Positions 35,760-47,900 of a DNA stretch of 64,000 bases are shown one piece after another. The position numbers and the translations under genes were made by a program. Below the pieces are notes generated by a model. The model searched no databases and was not told where the DNA came from. It worked only from the letters and a program-made list of their open reading frames with translations. Position 1 is the first letter of the stretch; every line of letters begins with the position of its first letter. Source of the DNA: Casuarina equisetifolia. Taxonomy: Eukaryota > Streptophyta > Magnoliopsida > Fagales > Casuarinaceae. The DNA lies in NCBI GenBank assembly GCA_028551475.1, contig CM052358.1:28360853-28424852 (forward strand). The letters run 5' to 3'.

Positions 35760-36145
35760 TATTGGGTTTGGGTAAATTAGTAAGGGTAATTATATAACTA
35801 CCATATTTGTATTATGGGTAGTTTATAAGGATTTTTCAATCTTATTCTATTTAGGTCTCCTAGTCCTATTCTATTTGGGTTTCCTTGGTACTTGTATAAA
35901 AGGAAACCTTATGAGGAAACCTAGGTATGAGGTTGAGAGTGATTGAGAGAAAACAGAAGTTTTTCTGTAAGCACTGTAAGCCCTCCTCATCATAGTAAAG
36001 AATTGCTTCTTAGGCTGAGGATGTAGTGATTATCCCGAACCTTGTAATTTTTGTGTGTTCTTTACTTGACTAATATTCTCTTTGTGTGTGCGGTGAGATC
36101 TTGAGAGATTCCGTGAGTTTATATTCACGGGTTTGTTTTCTAACA
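35760..36145 (+). repeat. 3' LTR of the Ty1-copia element
   Basis: Matches the 5' LTR but its first bases are altered (ttattgggtttggg against tgttaggtttggag). It ends TTTTCTAACA. A weak purine tract (aaaatgggaaa) precedes it. Confidence 0.92.
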
Positions 36146-37889
36146 ATCTCACCCCTTTTCAGAAAGGTTAGAAAGGAAAAAGTTACAAACAAGGGATTGG
36201 CTAATAGCACTTAAAACATTAAAACAATGCATTATTTTAAGGTTGACTTCTTAATGTAGCTAAGGAAGTAGCCCTTGTTCTCTGGTTAAACACCCCCTTC
36301 CAAGTAGTGGACTCCTTGTTGTCTGTCCCAATATAAGAAACAGCCCAGAGTACAGCTAATTCTAATTTGGATATTAAAGAATAGTTTCTTAAAATAATCC
36401 CATTACCATTCCTTGTATGGGTATATTATGATTCACGTACTAGCAATCTAATTGCTTTTAATTATAGTAATAAGAATTTGGTGTCCTCATGGAGATTGAA
36501 TCAGTAGATAAGACCAGTTGAATCTGAAAAGGGTTTGCTTGGATAATGCGCATTAAGCATAATTATATGGTAGTATTTGTGAAAATCCAACGCCACTCAA
36601 ATTATCTGGCCTTTGTGCCTAACACACCACCCAAATTCTAGAACCAATACTCTCCACTCTCTTCGTTATGGACTGGTTCACGTGTGCCATTTGCTTATGC
36701 CCATCACAAAAGCAGTAATTGCCAACTACATTGTAACATCGATAATGAATTCAAGATATTGTTTTGGCATTTTAGGCTCGTCCATTAAGCCTAAGAGACT
36801 TCTAGTTCCAACTTCATTCCTTAAGCTTGCTTATTTTATCTTATTAAAAAGTTTGTTCTATCTAATAGCTTTCTAAAGATTAAGTAATTTTTTTCTTTAT
36901 AAAAACAAGTTTTAAGTTGATGTATATTTAAGTTCCATTCATCAGTCATAAGCTTAGTGGCAATTTCTTAGTATTACAAAACTCATATTTGCATGCAAAA
37001 AGACTGAAAGAAAAGGTCCTTTAATTTCATTTAACAAAAAAATTTGTGTAAGAAGATTTTATGTTTTTGTGCAAAGTTGAATTTTAACCATTTTATTCTA
37101 CTATTTTCAAGCAAATATTAAAACAATATGAAACTTAAATCAATATTTTAAATTTCTTGATTTCAAGTGTGAGTTAATTTATAAACGATGAAATAGAGTC
37201 AATCTCTTGATGATATACAATGTTTAAACTTGAATTATAATATTACATAAGAAAAATTAATTGTTATACAAAAGTATTATGTGTTTGAAGTAAAAATTAA
37301 TATGTAAACTAATTACTATGATTATGTTATAAGTAATTAGAAGGTTTTTCTAATGATATTTAATTAAAATTACCTTAGATATTAGTGTAAGAGGAAAAAC
37401 TATGAGAAACACACCATAGAGGTAAATTATGGTAATATAGAATGAGAGACAAGTGAATACCTAGAGAAAATAAATATTTTTTAGATATAGCTTGGTAAAA
37501 AGATTGTTCTTTGGTGCCATGTGCATAAAAAAAGTGAACTCAAAATTATACATATTTGTTAACTTAAACTCAGTGAGAAATTTTTAAACATCCTTGTACA
37601 TAATATCCTATTTTTAACAGAAATATCCTCCGTGTTATCCGGAAATTGTGAAAGTTTTGAAAGAAGAACCCTAGGACTGGCCTAACTAATGATTGATGGA
37701 AGGGAGTGACGTTGGCGTTTGGTTGCCACGAGCAGAAAATATCTCTCTCCTTCTAAATATTAATTATGTTTGTTTGCGGAAAAAGGAAAAAGAAAAAGAA
37801 AAGGAGAAGAAAAGCCGCTCACGATGTCCCTCGTGTGTCGAATGACCATAAGGTCCTCTCGTTATGCAATCACCACGAGGACATCCACG
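36146..37889. other. AT-rich intergenic region upstream of the YTH gene
   Basis: No coding exon, RNA gene or clear transposon structure is visible. An 87-residue frame (36613-36876) has no recognisable character. Confidence 0.55.
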
Positions 37890-38381
37890 TCCTTTTATCG
37901 TTAGGGTTTCTTCCTCTGGCCCAAAGGGCACGACGCTTGAGATTGGAAATACGACTTCCGAACCTCCCCCGTCACCCGCACAAAGCGATCTCACCGACCA
38001 ATAGATTTTTACTTACTCGAGAGAGCACCAAACCGGGAAATTTAAAACCCAATGGGGATCCTCCACGTGGGGATTTGGTCCACTGCGAGAGGGTGGATGA
38101 TCTCAGCGGCTCACCCGCGGGTAATGTAAAGTGGGGTTTGGAAAGGGAGCCGTGGTGCTATTTGAATCACCGCTTTTGGATGAACAAAACCCTCTTTCTC
38201 CCAAAACCCAAACCCTTGGCGGCTGTGCAAGCGCGCGTGTGGGTGTGCGAGACCCGTTGCTCTTCCCAGTATCTCTCTCCTAGGGTTTCTCTCTCTGTTT
38301 ACGTCCTCTAAAACCCCTAGCGACACTGTTGTGTGCAAGGTTTTTATCCCCTTCGAGAAGATCTATCTACTGATACCCGTC
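37890..38381 (+). promoter_or_regulatory. Promoter and 5' UTR of the YTH gene, with telo-box and site II motifs
   Basis: A perfect telo-box (reverse complement AAACCCTAA, 37901-37909) is followed within 20 bp by a site II-type TGGGCC on the minus strand (37918-37923). A second telo-box-like tagggttt lies at 38281, in CT-rich leader text. In Arabidopsis this pairing marks promoters of highly expressed translation and growth genes; its role here is inferred. No convincing TATA box was assigned. Confidence 0.55.
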
Positions 38382-41300
38382 ATGGCCACCGTTGCTCCTC
38401 CTGCGGATCGTATCCTTATTCTCTTGGTCTGATTTGTTTCCTGCTTTTGCATGCTTCTTCTCCGATCTGCTTATGAGGTGTTTTTGATTTTATTGGTTTG
38501 TGTGTAAGATGTTGTACGAGTAGATCAGGGTGAGATGTGTTTGTTAGCGTTCTTTTGAGCTTCAATCTTTCGTGTTTAGGTTCAGATTCTAGGATGTTGT
38601 GTTTTTAGGTGGTTCTTCTAACGGTGCTGTTTGTGTTGTTGTGATTTGATTTGTATGTTTTGAACCTGAGGCGTCTTGTGTATCTGGTTTTAATCGGTTT
38701 TCGACGATTTTCTGGACTATTTTTCGTTTTAGTGATTTTCGTGTTGATAGAGTGATTGAATTGACTATTCTGGACGGCGGTTCATGGTTTTGGTTAATAT
38801 GCTAAGAAGGTCATACGTCTTGGTTATGCCAAGATCTGGAGTTTAAAATTCAAACGTGTGTGTTTTGTCTGTATTACCGTGGTACTGTGGGTCTCTTTTC
38901 AAAATTATGTGATTTGAGCATGTTTCGTTTGTGATGCCGCTTTCATTGGTGACCATAGCTTAGTCTTGGGCCGCGGGAACTGTTTATTCGTCTGATTTGT
39001 TGATTAGGCTTTTGAAAGATGGATTACACTGGAAGGTTTTATTTCAGTCTTGAATATGGATATTTCCTTTACTCTTTGCTTTCAACAGAAGCTACAGATT
39101 TGCTACAGAAATTATCGTTGGAGACTCAGACAAAGACGTTGGAAATTCCGGAGCCCACCAAGAAGGTAACTTGTGCTTTGTGGTTTGTGTAATTGGCTGT
39201 TTAAATGCATCTAAATTTCTATGTCATTTTGTGGTAATCCGAAATTTTAATTTTTATGATGGAATTTTGGAATCTGTTGGGTAGTAACTTGCCACGGATA
39301 TATAATATTATCTTTGCAGGTATTTCTTAATGACTGCGTAAGATTGGGTAGAATCTTGTTATACTGGACATTGAAACATGTGTTTTGATTGATTGGTTTG
39401 TAGCCAAAATGCTGCTACTGTTAAGTATTCTGATTTAGTTTTCATCAAAGTATCACAAGTGGGTGGCTTAAGATTGATTATGCTTTTGTGCAGCCTTCGA
39501 CAAATCAGTATGGATCTGTTGATTCGGGAAATACTGCAAATGGACAGATTCCATCGTTTGAGCGGTCTGTGACTCCAATACTACCTGATTTCATGGATCC
39601 ATCCATGTGCTATGTTCCTAATGGTTATCCACCTACTGCCTATTACTATGGAAGTAAGTTAATATTTTAACTTAGCTGAGTGAGATTGGTTTTAATTGGT
39701 TGAGGATTAAAGACCTTGCTGGATTTCGATTATAATGTCTTTATGGTTACGATGTGCTATATTTTCAGATTTGTACTTACTTTCCTAACAATTCTTTGTA
39801 GGCTATGATGGGACTGGTAATGAGTGGGATGACTATTCGAGATATTTGAATCCCGATGGAGTCGAGATGACCTCGGTAAGTCAGATATTGTCATTGACTG
39901 CTTCTTTATGATCTTGATCTCAAACTAATTTTGTGACTTATCTTAGATGTCAAGATTCTTTGGTGCTTGAGCATTCTTTTGGATGGTTATGCACATCTAA
40001 TGATTCTGTATAGTCTAATGCTATGTTGTGTTTTCTGTCACATATGTGCAGGGAGTTTATGGGGATAACGGGTCTCTTATGTACCACCATGGCTATGGCT
40101 ATGCACCATATGGACCATATTCGCCAGCAGGCTCCCCTGTTCCAACTTTGGGTAATGATGGTCAGCTATATGGGCCTCAGCACTACCAATATCCATTCTT
40201 CCAGCCACTGACCCCAACCAGTGGGCCATACAATCCTAATCCTGTGGCTCCTCCTCAAACCGAGGTTTCTGCCTCAGTGGGTGCTGATCAGAAGCCTCTG
40301 CCTGTGGAAGCAGCTAATGGGAATACTAATAATGTTGCAAATGGGGGCAGTGTCAAGGGAAATAATACTAATGCTCCCTTGAAGCCTGCGCATCAAAATT
40401 CCTTTGCATCCAATGGTTCATATGGAACTGGTGCTGTGCCAGGGCGTGGTCCTGCTTCCAACTATCAGGATGGAAGATTTAGTTATGATGTATTAAGGTC
40501 TCCCTTCCCATGGTTGGATTCCCCAATGCTTTCTGATGGGCAGCCTAGGCCTGTGACTTCTTCAGCGATTTCTTCTTCAATATCAAATGGCAATAATCTT
40601 CCATCTTCAAGGAATCAGAACTTCCGTCCTAATGCCAATTACATGGTATGCATGATTGACATTCAAAACCATCTGTTTTCTTTCTGGTTTGTCATAATTA
40701 TGGACATAGTTTGGATTAAGTTTGAACCTATACAATAGCATAAAATTTGTGACTAAAGTCGTTTTTACTTGTCCAACCTTTTGTGCTGATTCCTAGCTTC
40801 AACTACCATCATTGAAAGTTGAATGGAGTTCAAGTTGCTGACTGAAGTACTTGACTTAATACACTAATTTTATGAATTTATGGTTGCTCTCTTATAGGAT
40901 GATGATATACATTGAATTTTTTTGATTATGTTCTGCCTATTGAAGCTTTATTTTATTGAACTCCGCAGGGTTTGCACCATCCAAGACCAATGCCTGGCAT
41001 GAGTACAGCTCCTGGGTTTACGGGAAGGGCTTACCCACCAACCAAGTTATATGGTCAATACGGGAATGGTGTTAGATCTGGTATGGGTTTTGGATCTCAT
41101 GGATATGATTCAAGGGCAAATGGACGCCCATGGTTGGTCTTTGATAATAAGCATAAGCCCAGAGGACGATTTGGCTATGGTAATGAGAACTCAGATGGTC
41201 TGAATGAGTTGAACAAAGGACCTAGGTTTAAGGGCTCCAAGAACAACAAGAGTTTCACACCAACTGTCTTAACAGCCAAGGGGCAGAATGAGCCAATTAA

Positions 41301-42491
41301 TGCAACTGTGGATGACGAGAAGGATAAGACAAGTGTTCTTCCTGACCGTGAGCAATACAACAAACCAGATTTCCCAGAGGATTACACTGATGCCAAATTT
41401 TTTGTTATAAAGTCATACAGTGAAGATGATGTCCATAAGAGCATCAAGTATAATGTTTGGGCGAGCACACAAAATGGCAACAAGAAGCTGCACGCAGCAT
41501 ACCAAGAGGCCCAGGAGAAATCTGGTGGCTGCCCTGTTTTTCTCTTTTTCTCGGTGAGAATCTAGATGTGAGAATCTAAGTTTCTTATATCGTTTAAATA
41601 CTTTACTGTTACTTAACACTGCACTGTTTTCCTTTGTCTAGGTCAATACCAGTGGACAGTTTGTTGGCCTTGCGGAGATGGTGGGACATGTTGATTTTGA
41701 GAAAAGCGTGGAGTATTGGCAACAAGACAAGTGGAATGGCTGCTTTCCCGTGAAGTGGCACATTGTTAAGGACGTTCCTAACAGTTTGTTGAAGCATATC
41801 ACCCTGGAGAACAACGAGAATAAACCTGTCACTAACAGTAGGGACACTCAGGAGGTAATTTTCTTCATGCTTTTGTCTTTCAGTGGATCTTGGGTGTTCT
41901 GACTTTCTAAACAGCAACTCATTTGTTTGGGTAGGTCAAGTTGGAGCCGGGGCTTAAGATGATTAAAGTATTCAAGGAGCATTCCAGCAAAACATGCATT
42001 CTGGATGATTTCGGGTTTTATGAGACCCGCCAGAAGACAATTCAGGAGAAGAAGGCCAAGCAACTACATTATCCGAAACAGGCAAGACTTGCTTCTTTGC
42101 TTCTTTCTCTCTTGGAGGACCACGCGCACGAAATTATCCAGTTTGATAATTGCCCACAAATTGTATCTCTCTAGATGTGAGCAGTGTTCAAATTTATTTG
42201 CCGTTTGAGCTCTAATAATTTTGTGTACGATCAATTTTACTAATCCAGGTCTGGGAAGGAAAACACACTGATGAGAAGAAAGAAAGGGCAAATGAGGAAC
42301 TGAAAACCCAAAACTTGTCAGATGCCGCCTCGGACCTGATAAAGGAGAGTGTCCCTTCTGCACAGACAAAAGAGGAAGTGAAAGTTGTGGAGAACGGTTC
42401 AGTTGCAGAAACAGATGCACCAAAGGTTGCTAAGGCAGTTGTGGTGTCAGAGAAGAGGATTCTAGCAAATGGTGTTGCAAATGGTTGCTAA
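38382..42491 (+). CDS. ECT2: YTH-domain m6A reader, ECT2-like
   Basis: Binds N6-methyladenosine in mRNA, mainly in the cytoplasm, and in Arabidopsis controls organ growth and trichome form with ECT3/ECT4. It has 706 residues. Nine exons join in frame: 38382-38409, 39089-39165, 39494-39653, 39802-39875, 40052-40645, 40969-41553, 41642-41854, 41935-42081, 42249-42491. The start [20 protein letters not shown] and the end ANGVANGC match ECT2 as I recall it. Residues 35-440 form a Tyr/Pro/Gly/Asn-rich disordered region. The YTH domain spans about 452-600 with cage tryptophans Trp475 (YNVWAST), Trp532 (EYWQQDK) and Trp537. A charged Lys/Glu tail follows. Intron 8 has a GC donor (aaacag then gcaaga at 42082) and closes perfectly in frame. 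ECT4 or another clade member is the alternative identity. Confidence 0.93.
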
Positions 42492-43492
42492 TCTCTGCCG
42501 TGCACAACGGTGGTCCATTTGCACTGGAGTTTCTCTCAAGGAATTCGCCGGGAAGATATTGGTTTTTATAAGATAGAAACAGAAGTAGCTACTGGCTAAT
42601 TCTCCATAGTTGTTGGGCTGCCGTGTCTGAGGTCTCGCTTCTGCTTAAAGAGTTCAAAATTTTCAAGATTGTGAAGCGAGGCTGGATTATATCTGGATTG
42701 AAGCATCAACAGCGGCTTCCTCTGGGGTCTGTCTCAAAGTGGTTAGCTCCTAACAGGTTTTGATTCCCTAGGTTTTTGGGTTTAGGGTTTCTGTTTCAGT
42801 GGCTTTTTTTTTTTACTTTCTTTTTTATATTCTCTGATCATGGTGTTTCTCTTCTTTTTTGTTACTTTTATGTTTTCCTTTCTCTTTCCTTTTCTCTTCT
42901 TGGATATTTCCTGTCTTGTAAATCTGGATCTACTTTGTCGCGGAGCATCTTTGCTTTTGTACTTGTAAGAGAGCTAGAAGCAAGGTGGGAAAATATTGCA
43001 ATATAGTTGGGAGTTTAAGAAGATTTGTGTTTTTGCTTTCCAATTGTAGTTGCGCTGTTATGCTCGTTTAAGCATTCACCCTACACGTTTGGAACTCCTG
43101 GATTCTCTTGAAACAGGGGATTCAGTCAGTCACTGAGGGAGATAATTAATGAAATATTCCCCATGGCATGCAATTGTCAAAGAATCTTCCTAAAATCAGA
43201 CGGTATATTGACACACTTGCATCATGATCCAAAGTAAAACTAAGGCAGTTATACAAGAAGAAGAAACAAAACTCTACATTCACGCAATTGCGATAAACTC
43301 ATTGGGCTTGAGCCCTCATCTAACACGTCAATTGCGCCTCCATGTGTAAGAATCCGTATTGGCTAATCTTCAAGATTTTCCAGTCATCTACCATTTTCTG
43401 ACTACCTAATGGCCTTTATGGGCTTCAATGAGAAGGAGAAATGATATAGAATAAGAAGTAAAGGATTGGAATTTTTACTTTTAGCCTTATTG
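42492..43492 (+). other. 3' UTR of the YTH gene and short intergenic DNA
   Basis: T-rich sequence to about 43020 fits a 3' UTR, with ttgtaaatctgg-type text and no further coding potential. From there to 43492 I see nothing supported. Confidence 0.5.
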
Positions 43493-43912
43493 ATTAGTAA
43501 TAATGGCCAACCGTAAGGGCCTCAGCACTTCGAAGTAGGTCACATTTAATCCATTTGCCCTTTCTCAAGGGCAAATGGACGCCTTTGGTTGGCCTTTGAT
43601 GGTAAGCAAAAGCCGAAAGAATGATTTGGCTACAGTAATGGGAAGTCAGATGGTCCGAATGAGTTGGACAAAGAACCTAATCAAAAGGGTTCTAAGAACA
43701 ACAAGAGTTTTACACTAGGTGTCTCAGCAGTTGAGGCATAAAATGAGTCAATTAATGCAATTATTTTATCTTTCATTACAACAGCTTATACACATGGAAT
43801 TTTGAATTTTAGATCTCATGATTAGAGTCCTTACTAAATTATTACTGAACTGACTAACTAAACAATAAGTTAATGCAATTATCGATGAAAAGAAAGATAA
43901 GATGAGTGTTCT
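43493..43912 (+). pseudogene. Fragmentary pseudogene copy of the ECT2-like gene
   Basis: 43496-43530 resembles part of exon 5 (agggcctcagcact, parent near 40180). 43566-43764 follows exon 6 from parent position 41111 (caagggcaaatggacgcc, then gatttggctac-gtaatg and aacaacaagagttt). The match resumes at 43870-43912 (gatgaaaagaaagataag). The roughly 900 bp between the exon 5 and exon 6 matches in the parent, including intron 5, shrink to about 36 bp. Frame-breaking changes such as gaggcataaaatgag abolish coding. An insertion of about 105 bp splits the second match between 13-bp direct repeats. Confidence 0.8.
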
Positions 43913-44968
43913 AGTAATATATCTCTTCTTTAAACTAGAATAGTATAAATTATCAATATGTGACTAATCTAATGATTAAGATTCAACACTTCATAAAAAA
44001 AGAAGAAAATATATTCTACATTAGATCTTTTATGTCTTGGGTTAGAAGTTGAGGCTTGTTTAAAAAGTAAATGATATTTTTAATATGATAATAAAATTTA
44101 TTATTTACATAAATAAGATTTATTATGGATTACAGTTCTAGTATTAAGCAATTGATAACATCATTCTTGAAATCTTTAATATGATAAAAAAATAATTACA
44201 AAAGAAAAAAAATTAAAAGTGACTTTCTTTTATTTTATTTTTATCACTTCTTTTACATACATACTTCGACTCACACATATTAAACATAGAATCTCTTTTG
44301 TGACACTTACTCCTAATTGAGTTAAGTATTGACTTTATACTAAACATGTATATCTTTTTTTACCTATGAGTTTTATAATGAGCTTTCTTGCTTTAGCATA
44401 ATACTAGAGCTACGTGATGGATCTTCACCATTCTTAATATTGCTTGTTTCATGCCTTCCTAATATGTTATGATGGATTCTCATCATTCTTAATGCTGGCC
44501 TTTCCTATGTTTCTTTCATAATCCAGAGGGGATGTGTTAAGGATCATTATCCTACATTGATAATAGAAAATACATAAGTTTGACCTTATATTGAATAAGT
44601 GTATACCTTATGGTGCCTATAAATTTTAGGACTAAGCCACTTGTTTTAACATTAGATTGTAACCTTGATATTGATGTGTTCTGTCAGGGCGTGCAGGGGT
44701 TGTACGAAAGGTGATTGAGAGAAGATTAGAAAATTGATGTGCGAGCTTTCAATTGGATAACTCCGCTCTTTTTTTTTTTATGGGAAACGCAAATCAATCC
44801 TCGACGTTGCCACGTCAGAATTTGACTTCTGTCTGTTTTTTCCTCCGAACTTGCGTTATCCCGAGAAACATGCACTGCCGTTCTTATTCATTCGCAGAAA
44901 TCCGATCGAAATTCAGGCCGTTCCATCTGCGCAATTGAGAGCTATTCTGGCCGGAGAGTTTGTCTGAG
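43913..44968. other. AT-rich intergenic region and E1-beta gene promoter
   Basis: A/T-rich DNA leads into the 5' UTR of the E1-beta gene. The last 200 bp are less AT-rich and probably transcribed. No distinct promoter motif was assigned. Confidence 0.5.
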
Positions 44969-47900
44969 ATGGCTGCCACCTTCCTCCGGAGATTTGGAGG
45001 GTCGGGTTCTCGGGTTTCCAGGAGCTGGTTTTCCACTTCTTGCGATGACAAGGTTGTCCAACCAAGCGTCAAATCCACGAACCTGTATTCTGCGATCAAC
45101 CAAGCGCTTCATATCGCTTTGGAGACCGATCCGCGGTGAGCTCAGTGTTTTCTATTTTACATTTCTGATAACCGTCCAGGTTGTGTTTTCGCTTTCAAAT
45201 TCTGGGTCTACTCTGTTTTCTGAAGTGGGTTTGGTTTTGGATTCAAATGTTGCCCCTGATAGCTACAGTCTCTAAAGTGAATTTCTTTTACTGCTACATC
45301 TCTTATGGTAAGTCACCGAAAATTCCCAGTTCTGGACATCGCAGGCTTCACTGATTAACTGATTGATAAATGGGGCATTTACGTTTCAGATAGCCTAACC
45401 TTTATGTTGTTAATTTCTTTTCCCGCTTAACAGGGTTTTTTATTTTATTTTTTATTTTAAATTTATTATCGAATTTTATCCTTAAATGACGTGAAAGGTC
45501 CTCGGAACGCTAGTTTTGTTCACTAGTATCAGGAAAAGGCAATATCCAAGAGATAGTTTCTTTAGCATTCATGTCATCTTTGTCTTTAGATTCTCTGATA
45601 TCACTGGAGAAGGATGATAGATAACTGATCGTCTTCAAGATTTTCCTGTTATAGACCTTTTTCTGACTGCGTGATGACATCTTGTTGTTTCAAACTCCTG
45701 TTTACTTCCGTTTACTTTATAGTATTTGAAGTTTGGAAACATCTCTTGGATTCTTCAATATATCTCTTTTAAAGGTTTAAGCTCCTTAAACGTCTGTGAT
45801 TTCCTCCTGCTTATGGATGTTTGTACCATTCAGTACTTCTCATCTTATCATCAGCTCGTCACTGTTAATTACTCATTCATGTTAATTAGGTGTTACAGAA
45901 GTTTGAACTGGGAGTGCACATGGCTTCTGTGTCTTCCCAAGGGCTTCGAAGTGGCCATTACGCTAGAAGTCTTAACAAATTTGGGTTCAATTTTATCAGA
46001 AATAACTGACAGAAAGAAATTTTAACTCTTTGTTTTATTCTTCCTGCTCTTGGCCACATTATCTAGATACTATATAATTAAAACATCAACTCGTCTCTAC
46101 CAGGAGGTCTTTTGACTTTAATTCTCGCTTTAATTTATTTTGATCTAAATGAAAGCCATCCACTATGAACTGTATTAATTATGAACTGTATTAATTATGA
46201 ACTCTGTATCATACAATACGCTTTGGCTTTATTTGCACTATATGGATAAACTGCAGCTCATTATATGGACAGATCTTAATTGAAAGCTCTGTATATTTGG
46301 ACTACTATCTGATTAATGATTATCTTGTCTCATATGAGTTACTTTTCACTAATGTTAGCTGCTTTACTCTGACATGTTTGTATAGCCGTGCCTCTTTCAA
46401 CTCATGTTATGCATTTTCTTTTAGTGCTTATGTATTTGGAGAAGATGTAGGCTTCGGCGGTGTGTTCCGTTGCACAACAGGACTAGCTGATCGATTTGGT
46501 AAAACGAGGGTTTTCAACACCCCTCTCTGTGAACAGGTAATTTTTTCATTGTACATTTACACCTAATCAAGGCATATAAATAATATGGTATATTCTTGGA
46601 ACAGAATTGCTACTTTTATCTATTTATTTATTTTTATTTTAAAATCAAACCTCCAGCAAAGTTGAGTATGGCAGAAAGCTATGGCCAAAAATTTATTGAT
46701 ATGCCAAAAGTAGCTTTGTTGTTCTACGTGTATAACTAGCTTCTTTTTCCTTTGTAATTACTGTCTTTTGATTAAGAAGCATACTAACATGACTCTGTAA
46801 ATAGGGAATCGTTGGATTTGGCATTGGTCTAGCTGCAATGGTGAGTTTGAGAATTTAGTGTAGCTGTTGGTTTTGTTAGAAAGATCCTCAAATGCTATTT
46901 GTTTATAATTTATTGCACCCATAGCTCTAAATTTTTGTCATCTGGCATGTAGGACAATCGAGCCATAGCAGAAATCCAGTTTGCAGATTATATTTATCCT
47001 GCGTTTGATCAGGCATGCATCCTTCCCTATGTTATGTTTTATAATTGCATCACTATTGTCCACTGACAGAATGTTTCTAGTAGATTGTCAATGAAGCTGC
47101 AAAGTTTAGATACCGCAGTGGTAATCAATTTAATTGTGGAGGTACTCTTGCTGTTGGTTTCTAAAATAAAAATCCCTTCTAGTCATTTCATTTTCCCTTT
47201 TCGTTTTCACATGTTGAGTTTCTAGTTTTTCTCTAGGTTTAACAATAAGAGCTCCATACGGAGCTGTTGGCCATGGTGGACATTATCACTCACAGTCTCC
47301 TGAAGCTTTCTTCTGTCATGTTCCTGGTATCAAAGTATGCTCTCAAAGATATCTTCTTCTATTTTGTGTGGGTAATACAACTACAGAAATAATCATGTAA
47401 AGGCTGGTCATGATATTTGTTTTTCACTAGTTTTGTTAGAAACCAAGTGTCCACTTTGACATACAATACTTTTGTCTGCATGTACACTTTTTCCCCCCTT
47501 TCTTTTTAATGTGAATGTCACTACTTGCGTTGTGGCCTGTGCATTTCACAGTAAGATGCCAGCAGCCACTTTTTTTGTTTGAAGTTGGACATTTTTCACA
47601 TAGAAAAACACTCACAGTTTGAAACAAAATTTGATTAGCAAAGTTTTAAGACAGTTGAGTAGCAAGACGTTGAAAAGGGGATACACTGGAACTTTTGCAT
47701 CTCTCTTTTGTCTGTGAAACCCTGCTGCAAGGGAACATGGCTGCTGACACATTGTTATCTAGTGGTGCATTGATTCATTACTATCAAATCTCTCATAACT
47801 AGTCCCTGTTATAGGTGGTCATCCCCCGAAGCCCAAAGCAAGCAAAAGGGCTGTTGCTATCCTGCATACGTGATCCAAACCCTGTTGTGTTTTTTGAACC

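Larger units (their letters stand above)
23427..36145 (+). mobile_element. Ty1-copia LTR retrotransposon, decayed, with a nested insertion
   Basis: The two direct LTRs are about 387 bp, and gag-pol runs in the order gag, protease, integrase, reverse transcriptase, RNase H, which defines Ty1-copia. The element proper is about 5.7 kb; another 7.0 kb is a nested element at 27525-34544. A possible 4-bp target duplication ATCT flanks it (23423-23426 and 36146-36149), shorter than the usual 5 bp. Just inside the 5' LTR the text ttggtattggtacc may be a degraded initiator-Met tRNA primer site. Many stop codons make it non-functional. Confidence 0.93.

Noticed and set aside
37766..38311. 181-residue plus-strand frame before the YTH gene
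   Set aside because: Lies in the promoter and leader; no protein character, and the true start at 38382 matches the ECT2 N-terminus.
47013..47014. Sequencing error as explanation for the GC donor in the E1-beta gene
   Set aside because: Kept as a possibility only: the duplicated copy also reads GC at this spot (gattaagcatgc), so GC predates the duplication.
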